In this document: positions 55,103-63,500 of the stretch, piece after piece
Layout: each line of letters starts with the position of its first letter
Position numbering within the stretch: the first letter of the stretch is position 1
Program-made: the position numbers and the translations under genes
NCBI GenBank assembly: GCA_018000455.1
Contig: JAGNJW010000003.1
Coordinates: 62,001 to 126,000 of the forward strand
Length of the DNA: 64,000 bases
Direction of reading: 5' to 3'
Origin: Acidobacteriota bacterium
GTDB taxonomy: Bacteria; Acidobacteriota; Vicinamibacteria; Vicinamibacterales; UBA2999
Notes under the pieces: generated by a model
Told to the model about the DNA's origin: nothing
The model's database searches: none
The model's input: only the letters and a program-made list of their open reading frames with translations

Positions 55103-55767
55103 ACCAGAGCGCGCTCGGCATCACAATCTTCACGAGCCTCACGGCGGCGGCCGCCCTGGCCCTGGCGCTGCCGGTGGCAATCGTCCTGAGCTGGGCGCTG
55201 GCGCGGCTCTCCTTTCGTGGCAAGTCGATTGTCGAGACGGCGGTATCGCTGCCGCTGGTGTTGCCTCCGGTGGCGATCGGCCTCGTCTTGCTGCAGCTGC
55301 TCGGCCGCGACCGCGTCCTCGGCCGCTTGTTCGATGGCGCCGGCATCGAGCTCGTCTTCACCTGGAAAGCCGTGGTGCTGGCCATGGCGGTGATGAGCCT
55401 GCCGCTCATGGTGCTGACCATCCGCGCCGGCTTCGAGCAGGTGGACCGCCGCCTCGAAGCCATGGCGGCGACCCTTGGAGCGCATCCCGTGCGGGTGTTC
55501 CTGACCATCACGCTGCCGCTGGCGCGACGCAGTGTCATTGCCGGCGCGCTGCTCGGATTCGCCCGTGCGCTCGGGGAGTTTGGCGCCACCATCGTCGTCG
55601 CCGGCGGCATCCCGGGCCAGACGCAGACGCTCGCCGTGGCCATCTTCAACTTGAGCGAAGCCGGCCGCGAGGCCGACGCCAACCGTCTCATGCTGGTGTC
55701 GATCGCCGTGGCGTTCGCCGTGGTGGCCTCGGCCAATGCCATGCTGCGGCGGGAGCGGCGGGGGTGA
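55099..55767 (+). CDS. modB: ModB, molybdate ABC transporter permease
   Basis: The 222-aa protein has five or six membrane helices and the permease EAA loop, EAMAATLGAHPVRVFLTITLPLARRS. PLVLPPVAIGLVLL and RALGEFGATIVVAGGIPGQTQTLAVAIF are typical of ModB. It forms the membrane channel of the ModABC importer. It starts in the end of modA (ATGA) and ends in the start of modC (GTGA, 55764-55767). Confidence 0.94.
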   Translation: MNQSALGITIFTSLTAAAALALALPVAIVLSWALARLSFRGKSIVETAVSLPLVLPPVAIGLVLLQLLGRDRVLGRLFDGAGIELVFTWKAVVLAMAVMSLPLMVLTIRAGFEQVDRRLEAMAATLGAHPVRVFLTITLPLARRSVIAGALLGFARALGEFGATIVVAGGIPGQTQTLAVAIFNLSEAGREADANRLMLVSIAVAFAVVASANAMLRRERRG

Positions 55768-56438
55768 TCGTCCTCGACTTCGACCTGCGCGTCACCCAGG
55801 ACGAGTTCGCCCTCGAGGTGCGCGACACGGCCGACGTGCAAGTGCTCGGGCTGATCGGGCCGTCTGGCGCCGGCAAGACCACGCTGCTCGAAGCGCTGGC
55901 CGGTCTCAGGCCGGCCCGTGGCCGCATCAAGATCGGCACGCGCACGCTGCTCGACTCGGCGGCGGGTATCGACCTGCCGCCGCGCCACCGCCGCGTCGGC
56001 TACGTGCCGCAGGATGCGCGGCTCTTTCCTCACCTGACGGTGCGCGGCAATCTTGCCTACGGCACGCATGACAAGGCGCGCGTTGAGACGGTGGCCGAGA
56101 TGCTCGAGATCGCCTCGCTGCTCGACCGCCCGTCCACGGGGCTCTCCGGCGGCGAGCGGCAGCGAGTCGCGCTGGGGCGGGCGCTGGCCGCAGCGCCCGA
56201 CCTGCTGCTGCTCGACGAGCCGCTTGGCGCGCTCGACCCGGCGCGCCGCGAGCGCATCCTGCCCTACGTGCTGCGCGCTCGCCAGGCGCTCGGGGTTGCG
56301 ATGGTGTGGGTCACGCACGATCTCGACGAGCTGGCGCATGCGGCCGATCGCGCGCTGGTCGTGGACTGCGGGCGCGCCATCTACGTCGGCGGCGTGCCCG
56401 GCGCTCTCGCCCTGGCTGGCCGCGGTCGCTCACTCTGA
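55764..56438 (+). CDS. modC: ModC, molybdate ABC transporter ATPase without TOBE domain
   Basis: The 224-aa ATPase shows Walker A GPSGAGKTTLLEALAG, a Q-loop GYVPQDARLFPHLTV, the signature LSGGERQRVALGRALA, Walker B LLLLDEPLGALD and the switch WVTHDLDE. Usual ModC proteins are about 350 aa with a C-terminal molybdate-binding TOBE/MOP domain; here the protein ends right after the ATPase core. A TOBE domain is instead encoded by the divergent HTH gene. The start is a GTG overlapping modB. The end overlaps the convergent kinase gene by 9 bp. Confidence 0.92.
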   Translation: MIVLDFDLRVTQDEFALEVRDTADVQVLGLIGPSGAGKTTLLEALAGLRPARGRIKIGTRTLLDSAAGIDLPPRHRRVGYVPQDARLFPHLTVRGNLAYGTHDKARVETVAEMLEIASLLDRPSTGLSGGERQRVALGRALAAAPDLLLLDEPLGALDPARRERILPYVLRARQALGVAMVWVTHDLDELAHAADRALVVDCGRAIYVGGVPGALALAGRGRSL

Positions 56439-58505
56439 GCGGGCGCCGACGATGTCGGTGTGGCGGCGCGGCTGCGGCACCGCCACCGGCAGGCGCACAC
56501 TGAAGGTGGCGCCCGCCCCCTCGCCGCGGCTCTCGGCGGTGACCGTGCCGCCGTGCAGTTCAACCAGCGCCCGCACGATCGACAGGCCGAGACCGAGCCC
56601 GCCGAACTCGCGCGAGACGCTGCCGTCGGCCTGGCGGAAGCGATCGAACACGTAGGGCAGAAACGCGGCTCGGATGCCGATGCCGCTGTCGTGCACGCGC
56701 AAGGTGAGCCAGTCGCCCTCGGCGCGCGCCACGACGTCGACGGCGCCAACCGCCGTGAACTTCACGGCGTTGCCGACCAGGTTGTAGACGATCTGGCGCA
56801 GGCGATCCGGATCGGCCACGATGCGCGGCAGGTTCGGCGCCAGGTCGCAGGTGAGACGCAGCCCCTTCGATTCGGCGGCGAGCCGGAACGTCTCGGTCGT
56901 GTCCCTGACGACGGCGCCCACGTCCACGTCCTCGGGCCTGAGCCGGAACTTGCCCGACACCGCCCTCGACACATCGACGAGGTCGTTGGTCAGCTTGGCC
57001 TGCGCCAGCGCCGTGCGGTGCACGGCGTCGATCGCCTCGCGCTGCCGCTCGACCGACAGCCGGCCGGATCGCAGCAGATCGGTCCAGCCGAGCAGTGCGT
57101 TGAGTGGCGTCCGCAGCTCGTGCGACAGCGTGGCCACGAACTCGTCTTTCAAGCGATTGGCCAACTGCGCCTCCCGATAGAGCCGCGCGTGTTCGATGCT
57201 CATCGTGGCGCGCCGGCCGGCCTCGCGAGCGAGCGTGAGGTCGCGGTCGTCGAACGGTGGCCGAACCTTGCCGCGCATCCACGCGAAGGCGCCCATCGTG
57301 GTGCCGTGCAGCGTCAGGGGCACGATGAGCGCCGAGGCCACTCCCAACAGCCGCGCGCCCTCGACTTGCCAGTCGACGGCCCCAAGCGATCGCAGCACCG
57401 CGTCGTCCACATGACGCACGAGCAACGGCTGGGCGATGGCCGTCAGGGTGAGCGCTGTCCCAACCTTCGCCTCCGGGCGCAGCGCGGGCTGCCGCTCGAG
57501 CCAGGCCTGCGCGGCGGCGTCGCGGTGCACCGAACCGAACCGCGTCAGCCGCCCCTCGCCGTCGACCACGTCGAGCACCGACCAGTCGGCCATCGCGGGT
57601 ACGGCCAGCCCGGCCACGCGGCGGAGCGTCTCGTCGTAGTCGAGCGAGCTGCTCAGAAGGCGCGACGCCTCGGCCAGGAATCGCTGTTCCTCGCCGCTGC
57701 GCCGCTGCTCCGAGACGTCGGTGAAGACGCCGATTGCGCCGCGCGAGTCGCCGTGCTCATCGAGCAGCGGCACGGCATGGGCCTGCATCACCACCACTCC
57801 GCCGTCGTCGCGCACGGCCGCGAACTCGGCATCCACCACCGGCTCCTTCGTGCGCGCGGCCCTCTGCAACGGCAGCTCGTGAGGCGCCAGCGGCGTACCG
57901 TCGAACCGGGTGACGCGGAACGGCGGCTGCTCGCTGAGTGGGGCACTGAGCGACGCGTTGCCCGAGGCCGCCACACCCAGACGGAGCGCCAGCGTGCGGT
58001 TGACGGCGATGTAGCGGCACTCGGGATCGTCGGCGCGCGCGAGCCCTACCGGCGACACGTCGAAGAGCGCGTCGAGTTCCGCGGCCCGCCGCTCGGCGTC
58101 GCGGGCGTGCCGCTCGGCGATGGCCCGGGCGGCAGCCAGTTCCTCAGCGCGCTTGCGCGCCGCGTCGGCGCGCTCCTCCGCGCGCGCGCGGGCCTGCTGC
58201 AGGTGACCCGACAGGATGCTGATCCAGGCGCCGCTCACGACGAAGAGCGCCATGCGGATGAACTCGAAGGCTTCCCACCGGCTGCGGGCTTCCTCCCGGA
58301 ACACCACCTCCGCGGCCACCACGCCGAGGGCCGTCGCCAGCAGCCCCGCATCGCGGCCGCCGAGCATCGCGGCCAGCAGCACCGACGGCGTGAAGAGCAG
58401 GAACGGCGCCCGATCGAGATCGAGCAGGCGCCCGAGCGCGAGGAACATGGCCGTCTCGAGCAGCACGAGCAGGGCGGCGAGCGCGTAACGGGCGATCTGA
58501 TTCAT
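56430..58505 (-). CDS. membrane sensor histidine kinase (DUF4118-PAS-GAF-HisKA-HATPase)
   Basis: The 691-aa protein begins with a four-helix DUF4118-type membrane sensor (residues about 1-95), followed by a coiled coil. A PAS domain (about 140-275), a GAF domain (about 290-440), the HisKA motif SHELRTPLN with the phospho-His near residue 462, and a HATPase domain with NLVGNAVKF and GLGLGLSIVRAL follow. No response regulator gene is adjacent. ATG 58505 overlaps the stop of the upstream ATP-grasp-like gene (ATGA), so the two are translationally coupled. The stimulus is unknown. Confidence 0.92.
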   Translation of the reverse strand: MNQIARYALAALLVLLETAMFLALGRLLDLDRAPFLLFTPSVLLAAMLGGRDAGLLATALGVVAAEVVFREEARSRWEAFEFIRMALFVVSGAWISILSGHLQQARARAEERADAARKRAEELAAARAIAERHARDAERRAAELDALFDVSPVGLARADDPECRYIAVNRTLALRLGVAASGNASLSAPLSEQPPFRVTRFDGTPLAPHELPLQRAARTKEPVVDAEFAAVRDDGGVVVMQAHAVPLLDEHGDSRGAIGVFTDVSEQRRSGEEQRFLAEASRLLSSSLDYDETLRRVAGLAVPAMADWSVLDVVDGEGRLTRFGSVHRDAAAQAWLERQPALRPEAKVGTALTLTAIAQPLLVRHVDDAVLRSLGAVDWQVEGARLLGVASALIVPLTLHGTTMGAFAWMRGKVRPPFDDRDLTLAREAGRRATMSIEHARLYREAQLANRLKDEFVATLSHELRTPLNALLGWTDLLRSGRLSVERQREAIDAVHRTALAQAKLTNDLVDVSRAVSGKFRLRPEDVDVGAVVRDTTETFRLAAESKGLRLTCDLAPNLPRIVADPDRLRQIVYNLVGNAVKFTAVGAVDVVARAEGDWLTLRVHDSGIGIRAAFLPYVFDRFRQADGSVSREFGGLGLGLSIVRALVELHGGTVTAESRGEGAGATFSVRLPVAVPQPRRHTDIVGARSE

Positions 58506-59692
58506 GCCGTCACCGCAAAGCCCGCCGACGCGCCCACCCATGCCAGTCCGCGGTTGTGCGCGACGCCCATCATCTGGCCGCGACCCATGCGGATGAGCGG
58601 CAGCACCGCGCGCAGCCGGTCGGTCCACACGTACATGATCCGCACCTCGGCCTGCGTCATCCCGTGCGGCGTGTCGATGACCGGCTCGAACTTCACCCGT
58701 TCCTGCAGCAGGAACAGATGCCGCTGGCTGGCCGGAATCGCCGCCAGGTCCTGGTCGGAGGGCGCAAACACGATGCCGCCGCCGGCAAACGAGAAGAGGG
58801 GCTTCAGCACGAGGGCGTTGCGGTCTTCCGGCAGCGCCTCCACCGCGTCGAGCCGCCATGTGCGCGGTACCGAGGGATGAACGAGCCACGGGATCGCCGA
58901 CTTGCTCAGCCGGAAGTACCAGGCCGGATGGCCCACCCACTCGACGTCGAGGTCGTCGCGGTAGTCGAAGGCCATCTGATGGCCCGTGCGCTCCAGTTCG
59001 TCAGGGATCACGCGGTTGTAGATGCGCCGGATCGGCGTCTCGCGCCCGTCGTGCCGTCGCCACAAAGTGCGGCCGCGCACGATGACGTCGCGCGGGTCGA
59101 CGGTGGTGATGCCCCAGAGCCGCTCGGTCAGCGCGAAGTCGGGACGCGTCTTCTGCTGTTCGGGCGCGATCTCGAGGAGCGCCACCTCGGTCGGGTCGTG
59201 CCGCCCTGCGAGGACGTCGCCGACCAGCTGCCGATAGCCAAGGTCGTCGAGTCCCGCGGCATGCGCGGCGCACGTCTCGGGCAGCTCGTAGAGCTCCCGG
59301 TGCAGCACGGCGAGTGTGTGCTGGAAGGCGTAGAGCGAGGGAAACGCCTGCAGTTCCACCAGGCGCGGCGTCAGCCGCCCGTCGAGCTCGCGCACCAGGC
59401 CGAAGTCGACCTGCACGCAGGTCGGGGTCGTCTCCTGGCCCGGGCCGAGGTAGCGCGCGGGCACGAGCGCTTCGGCGGAGGCTTGCGCCTCGCTATTGGC
59501 GAGCAACGAGGTGACGAGGCTGGCACCGGTCGTGGCCATCTCGTCGAGCAGGGCCGCGGGGAAGAAGCACGGCGTTTCCGACACCGGGAACCCGAGCGGC
59601 ACACCCGCGCGCGCTTCGAGTTCCGCCAGCAGCGTCTCGTGGCGCCGGGGCGTCCACTCACGGTTGAAACGAGCGCGCAGCGCAGGGATCAT
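58502..59692 (-). CDS. ATP-grasp-like protein of unknown function
   Basis: The 396-aa protein has no signal peptide. The C-terminal half looks like an ATP-grasp fold. It has NALVLKPLFSFAGGGIVF (nucleotide-binding Lys and Gly-rich loop), HLFLLQERVKFEPVIDTP (adenine-binding edge strand) and TQAEVRIMYVW (metal-binding acidic residue). The N-terminal half carries VQVDFGLV and LVELQAFPSLYAFQ. Such proteins form amide bonds in peptides or cofactors, but the substrate is not known and I cannot name a specific family. It is coupled to the sensor kinase gene by a 4-bp overlap. ATG 59692 is preferred to an in-frame start at 59740. Confidence 0.72.
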   Translation of the reverse strand: MIPALRARFNREWTPRRHETLLAELEARAGVPLGFPVSETPCFFPAALLDEMATTGASLVTSLLANSEAQASAEALVPARYLGPGQETTPTCVQVDFGLVRELDGRLTPRLVELQAFPSLYAFQHTLAVLHRELYELPETCAAHAAGLDDLGYRQLVGDVLAGRHDPTEVALLEIAPEQQKTRPDFALTERLWGITTVDPRDVIVRGRTLWRRHDGRETPIRRIYNRVIPDELERTGHQMAFDYRDDLDVEWVGHPAWYFRLSKSAIPWLVHPSVPRTWRLDAVEALPEDRNALVLKPLFSFAGGGIVFAPSDQDLAAIPASQRHLFLLQERVKFEPVIDTPHGMTQAEVRIMYVWTDRLRAVLPLIRMGRGQMMGVAHNRGLAWVGASAGFAVTA

Positions 59693-59797
59693 GTCAACCG
59701 CGCCCCGGGCAGGGGCGAGGAAGCAATCGCCGCCGGGCATGTCTCCTCGCGCATGCGCTGATTATTCACCACGACTGGGCCGGCCGACAGCCGGGCC

Positions 59798-60501
59798 TCA
59801 GTGGTCTTTTCGAGTGCCGGTGAGCCCGGCCCCTTCCAGACGTGGGCCGCGAACCACGCTGTGCACCGCTTCGCCGTCGATGTCGAGGGTGAGTTCGGCG
59901 CCTCGCAGCCGGCCGCTGACCGCCGTGTCCTGGCCGCCCATCGTGAGCGTGCCCGACACCACCTGGAAGGTCTGGCGCAGCGTGAGCTCGCCACGGGTGG
60001 TCGTCCAACGGCCCTCGACGCGCGGCGCAGCCGTTCGAGATTGTCCGGCAGCAGGAACAGCGCCATCACCGTGGCCTGCGAGATGTCGGCCGTGAACATG
60101 TCGCCTTCGATGAAGGTAGCGCGTTCGGCCACGCCGGCCTCATCGGCCAGGCGGGTCGCGAGCGCCACCATGTCGGGGTTGTATTCGACGCCGATCGCCC
60201 TGGCGCCGCGTTTCGCCGCGGCGATGATGTTGCGGCCGTCGCCGGAGCCGAGATCCATCACGACGTCGTCGGGCGCGACACCGGCCATGTCGAGCATTGT
60301 TTCGACCAGCGCCGGCGGCGTCGGCACCCACACCACGTCCTTGCCGCCCTGGCCGATCTCGGGTTCATACGGCGCGGGCCGCGTCTGCGCTGTCGCCGAC
60401 GCGGCCCACACGATCATCACGAGCGCCAGGGTGGCCAGCCGGTGCCGGCCGTTCCCGGGTGTTGCCGTTGGCTGATCCGCGCCTCGCACGGCGCGGATCA
60501 T
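59798..60501 (-). pseudogene. exported SAM-methyltransferase, broken by internal deletion and frameshift
   Basis: The first 155 codons encode a signal peptide (LATLALVMIVWAASATAQT) and a methyltransferase core: VVMDLGSGDGRNIIAAAKRGARAIGVEYN, FIEGDMFTADISQATVMALFLLPDNLERL. At about 60021-60034 the frame changes. The expected continuation is missing, and the normal family C-terminus reappears in another frame as APRVEGRWTTTRGELTLRQT and later TLTMGGQDTAVSGRLRGAEL. It stops at 59798. The unshifted frame runs as nonsense to 59689. Compared with intact relatives roughly 40 residues are gone, so a deletion not divisible by three is likely. It could also be an assembly error. Confidence 0.75.
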
Positions 60502-60517
60502 GCCACGGCCGATGGCG

Positions 60518-63500
60518 CTACGGCACCGTCACCGTCTGCACGCCGGTTGCGGCGCTCGAGCCGCAGGCGTTGGCGGCACTGACGCTCAGGTTGTAGGTGC
60601 CCGGCGGCACCGGCGAGGTGAACGACGTGGCCGCGAGGGGCAGGTTCGCGGTGACGGTGCCCGTCGCGTGCAGCACGTAGTTGGTCGGTGCCGGCCCGGC
60701 CGTGGGCGACTCCCACACGATGTAGACCTGATTGCCCACGCGATAGGCGAGGAACCTGGAGGGTGTCTGGGGGGCTCCCGAGCACGCGCCAGGGAAGCTG
60801 AGCGTGACGGCGTTCGATGCCGTGCCGGCGCCGCCCGCGTTCGTGCTGCGCACCTGCAGCGTGTAGGTGCCGCCTGGGACGCCCGGGAAGCTCAGCATCT
60901 CGGTCGCACCGACCGGAATCGACGCCGTGGCCGCTCCGGTGACATCGAGGATGCCGCCCGACGGCGCGCCGCCGCCGAAGGTGTTGCGCCAGGTAAGCGC
61001 CAGCGTCGACCCGTTGACCACGCCGAGCAGATTCGCCGGTGCCGACGGAGGCACCGCCACGTTGACGTAGAGCGGCACTTCGTTCGAGACGCCGCTGATG
61101 CTAGCGCCCGACACCGTGCGCACCCTCACCAGGAAGGCGCCGGTCGGCACGTCCAAGGTGAAGATCGGCAGCGGACCGAGCGGCATGCTGGCCAGGACTT
61201 CACCAGGGCTGACCCCGCCCTCGAAGATGAACCCGGTGGCAGCCGGGCCGATGGCCGGAGGCGTCCAGCGGAAGGTGGCCCGGTTGCCCACCACCGACGA
61301 CACGTAGAACTGGGTGGGCGGCTGCGCGGTGGTGGGCTGGTTGACGGTCAGCGTCACGGTGGCGTTGGCGCTGGTAAGACCGATCGCGCTCTGCGCGCGA
61401 TAGGTGAAGCTGTCGGTGCCGGCAAAGCCAGCGACCGGTGTGTAGGCGAAGCCGCCGCTGGGCACGAGGTTCAGAGTGCCGTGGCTGGTCGAGGTGACGA
61501 CAGCGGCCGTGAGCGCGCCGCCGCCATTGGCGGCGTCGTTGCCGAGCACGCCCGGATCCGGCACGGTCAACACGGTGGCGAACGGCGTGCTGTAGGCGTC
61601 GTTGGTCGCGGTGGGCGGCGTGCCGTCGTCGTTGAGAATCGTGCCCACGCCCTGAGCGTCGCCGATGACGGCGTTGCCGGGGTTCGACAGGTTCACGAAG
61701 AACGTCTCGGGCCCCTCCACCATCGTGTCGCCCATGACGGTGACATTGACCGGCAGGCTCGTCGTTCCGGGCGGGAACGTCAACACGCCGCTGGTGGCCT
61801 GGTAGTCGGCCACGGTCGTCGTGGTGGCCATCAGGAGCGTGAAGCTCGTGAGCGAGCCGGAATCGGCGCCAATATCGTCCACGATATAGAGACTCCAGGT
61901 GCCGTTCGGGTTGGTGCCGTTGAAGGCCGAGAGCGCCGACGTGTACGGCCCGGCCGGGGCCGGCGCGGCCATGACGTCGCCGGGCGAGATATCCGTCGGC
62001 GCGAAGGTGCCGGCGACCAGCTGAGACGTCGACGGCGCCGGAGCACCGTCCTCGAACGTCAGCGTGAGGTTCGAGACGTCGCCGCCGCCGCCGACGTCCG
62101 ACATGAACATCGCGCGCTGCCCGCCCGGTGCGACGAGCAGCATGTCGAGGTCGCTCGGGAAGGTGTGCGTCAGTCCGTTGAGCCTGACACTGAGGCTGGT
62201 GATCGTGCCGGTCAGGCCCGCGAGGTTCAGCGTGGCCGGATACGGCCCCGCTGGTCCCGACGTCGTGCCGGGTGCGCCGGCTGGCAGGCTGATCGGACCC
62301 GACGACGTGCCGACGGGGGAGCCGGTGGCTGCCGTAGCCGTGCCGTTGGCGGTGGCATACGACACGGTCGACGTGCCGCTCGGATTCGCCAGCGACACCG
62401 TGAAGGCGAACGTCTTGGTGCCGGCGTTACCCTCGGTGGCCGACACGTCGTTGATGGTGAAGGTCGGCACCGGGTCGCTAGGCCGCAGGTAGTTCTCGAC
62501 GACCCGAGCGTTGTTGGACCCGGTGCCCTGATCGAGGATCTGGGCCAGCACGCCCAGCCCGCGCGTGGCGAACCCGGCCCAGATGTCGTCGACGTCGGCC
62601 TGCGTGCCGCCGCCGGCGTTGGCGGCGGCGACGATCGAGTCGCGTGCCGTCAGGAAGGTCGGGCCCACCGGGTCGCCCTTCATGCCGTCGGTCACGAACT
62701 GCAGGATGCGCCGGTTGCCTTCGGTGAAGCCCAGCCGGGTGATGAAGCGGGCGCGGACTTCGAGCAGCATCATGGCCCAGATCTGTCCGGCCTCGTGCAC
62801 CTGGTCACGAGCCGTCGTCGTCGGGAACGCCGGGTTCTGCGGGAAGGCACCGTCTGTGAGGTCGGCCTGTGTGCTGTCGATGTCGGCGAAGGTCATCGGG
62901 TTGTGCGGCCGGCCGTTGGCGCCGAGGGTGGTCTTGACCGCGTAAGGGAAGCGGCGGATGCCGTAGTAGTAGTTCTCGACGCCAGCCGCGAGCTCGTCGG
63001 TGGCCCAGCCCCCCGTCGTGTAGAGGCCGCCGACGGGCTCGGACGCATCGCTGAGCAGCGCCCGCGCGTAGAAGTCCGACCAGCCTTCGCCCAGGCCGCG
63101 CGACATGTTGGTCGTGAGACCGGCGGCGTTGGCGTGCAGGCGGTTCGACAGGCCGTGCGTCAGTTCGTGCAGCATGACGTCGGTGTCGAGGCCGCCGCCG
63201 CGGTCGGGCGTCGGCCCGGTCCAGAGGTACATCTGCATGCGGCCGCGGCCGCCGTCAGCCGGGGTCGCGAAGTTGGCGTTGTTGGTGCCCGAGCTGTCCT
63301 GGGTCTCGGCGCTGACGCGGTCGAGGCCGGTGCCGCCGCGTCCGAAGTTGTCGTTCTGGAAGTTGAAGAACTGCTCGGTGAAGCCGAGTCGATAGGTCTC
63401 GTCGTGATAGCGGTTGACCCAATAGAACATGTTGGTCACTTCGCCGCGCTGGTAGTTGAGGGTGAGCGGATCGTCACCGGGGGCCGGGCTGCCGGGGCCT

